A stretch of DNA of 17,233 nt from CAXTTV01 sp964247295 (lineage in GTDB: Bacteria; Chloroflexota; Ktedonobacteria; Ktedonobacterales; Ktedonobacteraceae): positions 1-17,233 of the forward strand of contig CAXTTV010000102.1 of the NCBI GenBank assembly GCA_964247295.1, read 5' to 3'. Made by a program: the position numbers and the translations under genes. This document shows positions 13,855 through 17,233 of the stretch, one piece after another. Below the pieces are notes generated by a model. It was not told where the DNA came from. It ran no database searches and saw only the letters and a list, made by a program, of their open reading frames with translations. The first letter of the stretch is position 1. Every line of letters starts with the position of its first letter.

Positions 13855-14576
13855 ATGATATTACAAATTGAAAGAGTTGATGCTCAGACGGCGGGGGAAG
13901 CCAGGGGAGTTGTCATCGTGATCGACGTGATTCGAGCCTTTACCGTGGCTGGCTATGCGTTTGCGGGTGGGGCGAAGAGGATGTGGCTGGTGCGTAAAGT
14001 TGATGAGGCCTTAGCATTGCGTGAGCGTGAACCAGATGCGCTACTTGTGGGCGAGGTAGTAGGTCGCCTGATTGAGGGTTTTGATCTAAATAACTCGCCG
14101 TCCAGGATGGTAGCGGCGAATGTGCGGGATCGTTTGCTCATTCAGCGAACCGGCGCGGGAACACAGGGGGCCGTCAATGCAGCGGAGCCAGCACAGTTCT
14201 TACCTGTACCCTGACAAATGCGCAGGCAACTGCTCAGTATGCTCGTTCGCTGGCCGAAAATGGAGACGGGATAATTACACTGCTGCCAACCGGAACCGTC
14301 AATGGGAAGACAGCCAGAAATGAAGATGATATCTGCGCTGATTATCTTCAAGCGCTCCTTGAGCAAGATCAGAGAGCTGAAGAGATTCTTCAGGACGGAA
14401 TTAACTATCTTCAGGAAATTGATCGCATGGAGATGTGGCGTAAGGGATATCCTGATTTTCCCGTTGGGGATATTGAAGCGGTGTTTGCCGTGAACCGTTT
14501 TGGATTCGCGATGCCAAGGTACGGCCCAACGCTGGCAGGACATCGACTATATAGACCTGAAACGGGTAGATCTTGA
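13855..14576 (+). pseudogene. comB: ComB-like 2-phosphosulfolactate phosphatase, frameshifted
   Basis: Family enzymes remove the phosphate from 2-phosphosulfolactate (coenzyme M route in archaea; role in bacteria unclear). The first frame (13855-14214) has the family start: GVVIVIDVIRAFTVAGYAFA at 18-37, GAKRMWLV, LLVGEVVGRLIEGFDLNNSP at 63-82, and LLIQRTGAGTQGAVNA at 94-109, then runs off into unrelated residues and stops at 14212. The rest of the protein lies in another frame from about 14184 to the TGA at 14574: STVLTCTLTNAQATAQYARS, IITLLPTG, NEDDICADYLQALL, and the ending VFAVNRFGFAM. One missing base at about 14179-14184 accounts for the break; restored, the protein has about 240 residues, normal for the family. 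GAGGTG lies seven bases before the ATG. Decayed gene or assembly indel. Confidence 0.85.
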
Positions 14577-14631
14577 AGGTTTAACAGCCTGATCCTACTC
14601 GATATTTAAGAACAAGAGATGATCTGAGAAG

Positions 14632-14683
14632 GTGTCAGAAAAAATCCGCATGCGGTGTTTCTAAGTTAGAAGTTTTTCTACAC
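14632..14683. repeat. Nested short inverted repeats
   Basis: Outer arms GTGTCAGAAAAA (14632-14643) and TTTTTCTACAC (14673-14683) pair with one bulged C. Inside are the palindrome CCGCATGCGG (14646-14655) and a small hairpin TTCTAAGTTAGAA. It may be a remnant of a short mobile element or an RNA structure after the comB-like gene. Confidence 0.4.
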
Positions 14684-14817
14684 TGTCATGGAAAAGGAAT
14701 TTTAAGAGCGATGATATTCTCATAAAAGAGTGAACAGGAGACCGCTTTTTCTGATCTAAAAGCACTTTTTATTCATCAAAATACATTCACAAACTATAAT
14801 TTGCGAAATTTTGTTGA

Positions 14818-14850
14818 GATGCACACCCAGATTGTGCATCTTTTGTTTTA
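14818..14850 (+). terminator. Hairpin terminator on the plus strand
   Basis: GATGCACA (14818-14825) and TGTGCATC (14833-14840) form a perfect 8-bp stem with a 7-nt loop, followed by TTTTGTTTT. It probably ends transcripts from the comB-like gene 240 bases upstream. Confidence 0.7.
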
Positions 14851-14869
14851 TCATTGAATGAGGGGGTAT

Positions 14870-14910
14870 AAAAAAGCTCTGCCCCCGCATTCAAATGCTG
14901 GGGACAAAGC
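14870..14910 (-). terminator. Strong terminator of the amidase gene
   Basis: On the minus strand GCTTTGTCCCC (14910-14900) pairs with GGGGGCAGAGC (14886-14876), 11 pairs with two G-U, continued inward by GCAT/ATGC, and is followed by six T residues. It lies 22 bases after the amidase stop. Confidence 0.9.
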
Positions 14911-14931
14911 AACTATCAGGTACGAAAGAGA

Positions 14932-16224
14932 TTAGTGGTTGTTCGCCAGTTGCACGAACCAGTAAGTGGCTCCGTAATCCCGACCGCTGGCCCCCGCGCC
15001 TTCCAGGTCCCAGTACCAGTGGTAGACATTATCGGTGTGAGCATTCACCTGAGTAATATTGTTTGCATCTGCACTGACACTGATGGCAGTATGGTCGATG
15101 ATTGGACCGCCATCCCAACTATAGAAGATCAGATCGCCGGGATACTGGTAGTTGATATCGTCAGCTTTGGCCTGGGCATAATGCACATCGTTATACCAGC
15201 TATTGGCAAAATTGCCTTGCATATAACTCTGCAACATTGGTGCGTTCACAAAAGTGTTAGAGACACCAACGCCGGCAATAGAGTACCAGGTATTGTCTCC
15301 TGGCAGTGTGCCACCAGCATCATCATAAATGGACTGAGAGACGAAATTTGCGCAGTCTACTCCCTGACCTGTGTAACAGTTATAGTTAGAAGATGGATTA
15401 CAAGCATTCCACCATCTATTGGCATAACTAATTGCCTGATTACGGTTATAGTTAAAACCGGAACGCAGATTTGGTGTGATGGCTGTCTCGGGTTGAGCCT
15501 TTGTCCCCGTAACCTTTTTTACAGCAGTTTGATGGTCGGCTTGCAGAGCTGGTTTCAAAGGATCTTGATAGGTGTCCTGCTGAATCAGCCAGCCATTCGC
15601 AGCCTTGTTAAGAGTGATTGTGTGAGTAATTTGGGCAAGGCCGTGGTTTGTCTGACCAACATCAATAAAGTGACCGGTCTTTTTGGCCCAGGCCATTCCA
15701 GCTTCTTTCTCTTTACTCACTTTAGGATGACTACCGTTGGATTTCACAGTTGAGTCCACATGGAAGTCTTCCACACCATTTACAACGGCTTTAGATCCAT
15801 TAACCTTTGTTGATGTTGCCTTAAAGGTGGACCAGACATTGTTCGCAGAGAAGTCCTGGCTATGATTTGCCTGCCAGGAGCGAACGGTTTGAACGCGAGA
15901 CAGCGAATACTTGTACAGAGCCTGTCCACTGGTCGAAGAGTCTACATGCAACTGCTGCGAAGACAATAGTGATTGAGGCTGTGCCTGGCTTGCCAGCGGA
16001 TGCTGGACTACATTGCCCAAGTTCATTGCTGCATCAGTACTACTAAGCGAAGCAGATATAACAGCGGTCAGGTCTTGCTGACCTGCCTGGGTCCGAGAGG
16101 AGGCTGCAAAAGCGCTCGCGGAAGAACCCAGAAGAAAAACTGTCATTACCAGAGCGAAACAAGGCTTCAAGGCACCTTTCAGAATACGGGACCCTTTTCT
16201 TACTACCGTCGGTGTGTCTTTCAA
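14932..16224 (-). CDS. Secreted Amidase_6 (NlpC/P60-like) cysteine hydrolase
   Basis: A 430-residue exported protein. Residues 1-40 are a Sec signal peptide: basic RKGSRILKGALK, hydrophobic CFALVMTVFLLGSSASAFA, likely cut after AFA at 40. Residues about 45-250 are a Ser/Thr/Gln-rich region without a recognised fold. Residues 256-430 are the Amidase_6 domain, a papain-like fold related to NlpC/P60 and CHAP: YNRNQAISYANRWWNACNPS, then GVDCANFVSQSIYDDAG with catalytic Cys291, GDLIFYSW, DHTAISV with His378, and VNAHT with a third-residue candidate near His396. Cys275 and Cys283 could form a disulphide. Likely a cell-wall peptide or amide hydrolase outside the cell; substrate not shown. The TTG start at 16224 is supported by AAGGGAG five bases upstream. 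Divergent from the HTH gene at 16497. Confidence 0.9.
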   Translation of the reverse strand: MKDTPTVVRKGSRILKGALKPCFALVMTVFLLGSSASAFAASSRTQAGQQDLTAVISASLSSTDAAMNLGNVVQHPLASQAQPQSLLSSQQLHVDSSTSGQALYKYSLSRVQTVRSWQANHSQDFSANNVWSTFKATSTKVNGSKAVVNGVEDFHVDSTVKSNGSHPKVSKEKEAGMAWAKKTGHFIDVGQTNHGLAQITHTITLNKAANGWLIQQDTYQDPLKPALQADHQTAVKKVTGTKAQPETAITPNLRSGFNYNRNQAISYANRWWNACNPSSNYNCYTGQGVDCANFVSQSIYDDAGGTLPGDNTWYSIAGVGVSNTFVNAPMLQSYMQGNFANSWYNDVHYAQAKADDINYQYPGDLIFYSWDGGPIIDHTAISVSADANNITQVNAHTDNVYHWYWDLEGAGASGRDYGATYWFVQLANNH

Positions 16225-16496
16225 GATAACTCCCTTTTTCTGTAAAGCTTCTGAATTTTCCAGAGCTTCTTGTGAACTAGAGGTGGATGCTGCATACCCT
16301 TTGTTCTACATCCGCCATGCAAAGTATGCCTCTGACTACCCAGTAAATAACAGGGCAACTCAGAGCATTTTTATAGTCACAAATAAATATTTGGAAATGC
16401 TAGTGTAGGAGCACAAATAGTGATGAGATTGCTAAGTATACTGTTGTGGTACTTGTCTAGACATAATTTCATGATCTATTAAGCGAGGAGAGAATT
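16225..16496. promoter_or_regulatory. Divergent intergenic region between amidase and HTH genes
   Basis: A 272-base region that must hold both promoters. For the amidase (minus strand) TTTCCA and TATAAA, 16 nt apart, near 16372-16396 are possible boxes. The long leader can form a hairpin, GGCGGATG with CATCCACC (16281-16314, one mismatch). For the HTH gene no convincing boxes were fixed, but GAGGAG at 16485-16490 is a strong ribosome binding site. Confidence 0.35.
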
Positions 16497-16919
16497 ATGA
16501 AAAAAGCCAGATATGCACAGGCAAACCCGCTTTTACTGAAAGAACGTTTACATCGGCACTGGTCTCAACAGGAACTCGCTGACAAATTAGGCACCACTCC
16601 TACAAATGTCAGTCGTTGGGAGCGTGGGATCACATTGCCGGGACCCTACTTTCGGCAGCAGTTAAGTAAATTGTTTGAGATATCTGAGGCAGACCTGCAT
16701 ATCCTGCCTGTAAGGAGAGTTTTAGTACATTTAGATTCTGGTACGGTTCGAAATGATTCCATGTCGCAAGAGAGCCTTGAGATAGAGAGTGGGGGTGAGA
16801 AAGCGGAGAAAAATCCAGGTGGTCTTAACTTCTTGCAGGTGTTTCAGATATTATTAGGATTTGTAGGGGTCTTGATCGGGTTGCAAGTAGGGAAAAGTTT
16901 GCCAAAAAAAGAACACTAA
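16497..16919 (+). CDS. XRE-type HTH protein with a C-terminal membrane anchor
   Basis: A 140-residue protein. Residues 10-68 are a Cro/C1-type (XRE) helix-turn-helix: NPLLLKERLHRHWSQQELAD at 10-29, KLGTTPTNVSRWERGITLPG at 30-49, FRQQLSKLFEIS at 52-63. Residues 69-106 form a polar linker rich in Ser, Glu and Gly. Residues about 110-131 (LNFLQVFQILLGFVGVLIGL) are a membrane helix, followed by a short basic tail. The DNA-binding domain would thus be held at the inner face of the membrane. In Ktedonobacteria such HTH heads are often seen fused to NB-ARC/TPR or WD40 tails (recollection); here only a membrane segment remains. GAGGAG six bases before the ATG fixes the start. It is divergent from the secreted amidase, which it may regulate. 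Confidence 0.88.
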   Translation: MKKARYAQANPLLLKERLHRHWSQQELADKLGTTPTNVSRWERGITLPGPYFRQQLSKLFEISEADLHILPVRRVLVHLDSGTVRNDSMSQESLEIESGGEKAEKNPGGLNFLQVFQILLGFVGVLIGLQVGKSLPKKEH

Positions 16920-16941
16920 AGCTCCATGGATGCGGCAGATT

Positions 16942-16972
16942 TTGATCAAGAAAGCTCTTTTTCTGGTATACT
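16942..16972 (+). promoter_or_regulatory. Possible extended -10 promoter
   Basis: TGGTATACT (16964-16972) is an extended -10 element; TTGATC at 16942-16947 is a possible -35 with a long 19-nt spacer. It would transcribe the gene-free tail of the window, whose target lies beyond the end or is an RNA. Confidence 0.4.
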
Positions 16973-17233
16973 TAAGAAGGGAATTTCTTGTGCTCTCTCT
17001 CTACCTCTATGTAGGAGTTTACACGTTATGGTTCGCGGTCCCTGCTAATCTTCACTCCTCTATACATCTGGGTTCGTTAGATTAAACGAGCCTGCCTCAC
17101 CATCGCCAGTTCTAGCTGGCCTGCTCTCGTGTGCTCATTTCGTCGTTGTAGTGACATGGGAGGCTAACCAACCCTATAAGCAAGCGAGTCTGTTGGGAAA
17201 GTCAGGAAGGGTCTTCTCACACGGTGCCATCGT
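16973..17233 (+). other. Gene-free tail, possibly a structured leader or RNA
   Basis: 261 bases without a believable reading frame downstream of a promoter-like site. Short complementary stretches occur (for example GGGTTCGTTAGA with TAAACGAGCC, and CCAGTTCTAGCTGG). The segment 17186-17213 resembles 5068-5098 upstream of thrC. The window ends before the feature can be understood. Confidence 0.35.

Larger units (their letters stand above)
14577..14931. other. 355-base gene-free region
   Basis: No believable gene. It holds a nested inverted repeat (14632-14683), a plus-strand hairpin terminator (14818-14850) and the strong terminator of the amidase gene on the minus strand (14870-14910). The rest is A+T-rich and unexplained. 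Confidence 0.6.

Noticed and set aside
14935..15753. 272-codon plus-strand reading frame
   Set aside because: It lies wholly antisense to the amidase gene, has no ribosome binding site and shows no family pattern; the amidase frame has signal peptide, catalytic motifs and a terminator.
17040..17233. tRNA, cobalamin or c-di-AMP riboswitch in the tail
   Set aside because: Fragments such as AAGTCAGGAAG and GGTTCG looked suggestive, but no cloverleaf and no full riboswitch consensus could be assembled.
1..17233. CRISPR array, integrase, transposase or attachment sites
   Set aside because: No regularly spaced direct repeats and no recognisable recombinase or transposase motifs in any reading frame examined.

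Overview
The window looks like a chromosomal stretch of a moderate-GC soil bacterium. The best guess is a Ktedonobacteria-type Chloroflexota: it mixes families common in Firmicutes (YwbE, RibD-C/DHFR-like) with families common in Actinobacteria and Chloroflexota (DUF6924, truncated R2K-like ATP-grasp, DUF1848, Amidase_6, short PadR plus partner). It has AGGAGG-type ribosome binding sites and TTGACA/TATAAT-type promoters. This assignment is inference from gene content only. No rRNA, tRNA, CRISPR array or recognisable transposase was seen.

Layout. (1) 1-1651: a PadR regulator with an operator-overlapped promoter, followed with a 4-nt overlap by a PP2C phosphatase carrying an extra N-terminal region; a bidirectional terminator closes the unit. 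(2) 1770-2729: a minus-strand GRAM/PH-like protein and the small conserved protein YwbE behind a hairpin-rich leader. (3) 2790-4998: a cytochrome P450 with a near-consensus promoter and an 18-bp operator of TetR/FadR type, converging on a frameshifted nucleotidyltransferase. (4) 5040-5405: about 360 bp without a gene, GC-rich, bounded in part by a 28-bp imperfect inverted repeat and full of nested hairpins. (5) 5442-8383: threonine synthase and a 14-TM DHA2 drug-efflux-type MFS protein, separated by a perfect palindrome. (6) 8407-10200: a membrane protein, an ATP-grasp protein cut short at its C-terminus (divergent pair around a 19-bp palindrome), and a RibD-C/DHFR-like reductase. (7) 10419-12364: a DUF1848 protein with a C-terminal CX3CX2C cluster and, 17 nt behind it, a tryptophan-rich protein built from two copies of one domain. 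(8) 12373-14576: a short broken ORF, DUF1697, DUF6924, and a ComB-like 2-phosphosulfolactate phosphatase split by a frameshift. (9) 14577-17233: a secreted Amidase_6 protein, divergent from an HTH protein with a C-terminal membrane anchor, then an unexplained tail.

The genes do not form one pathway. The area reads as an accessory region of small, separately regulated units. Two genes are frameshifted, one is truncated and one is a remnant, which points to local decay or to indel errors in the assembly. The most interesting pieces are the PadR-PP2C unit, the P450 operator, the inverted-repeat element before threonine synthase, the DUF1848/Trp-rich pair, and the divergent amidase/membrane-tethered HTH pair.
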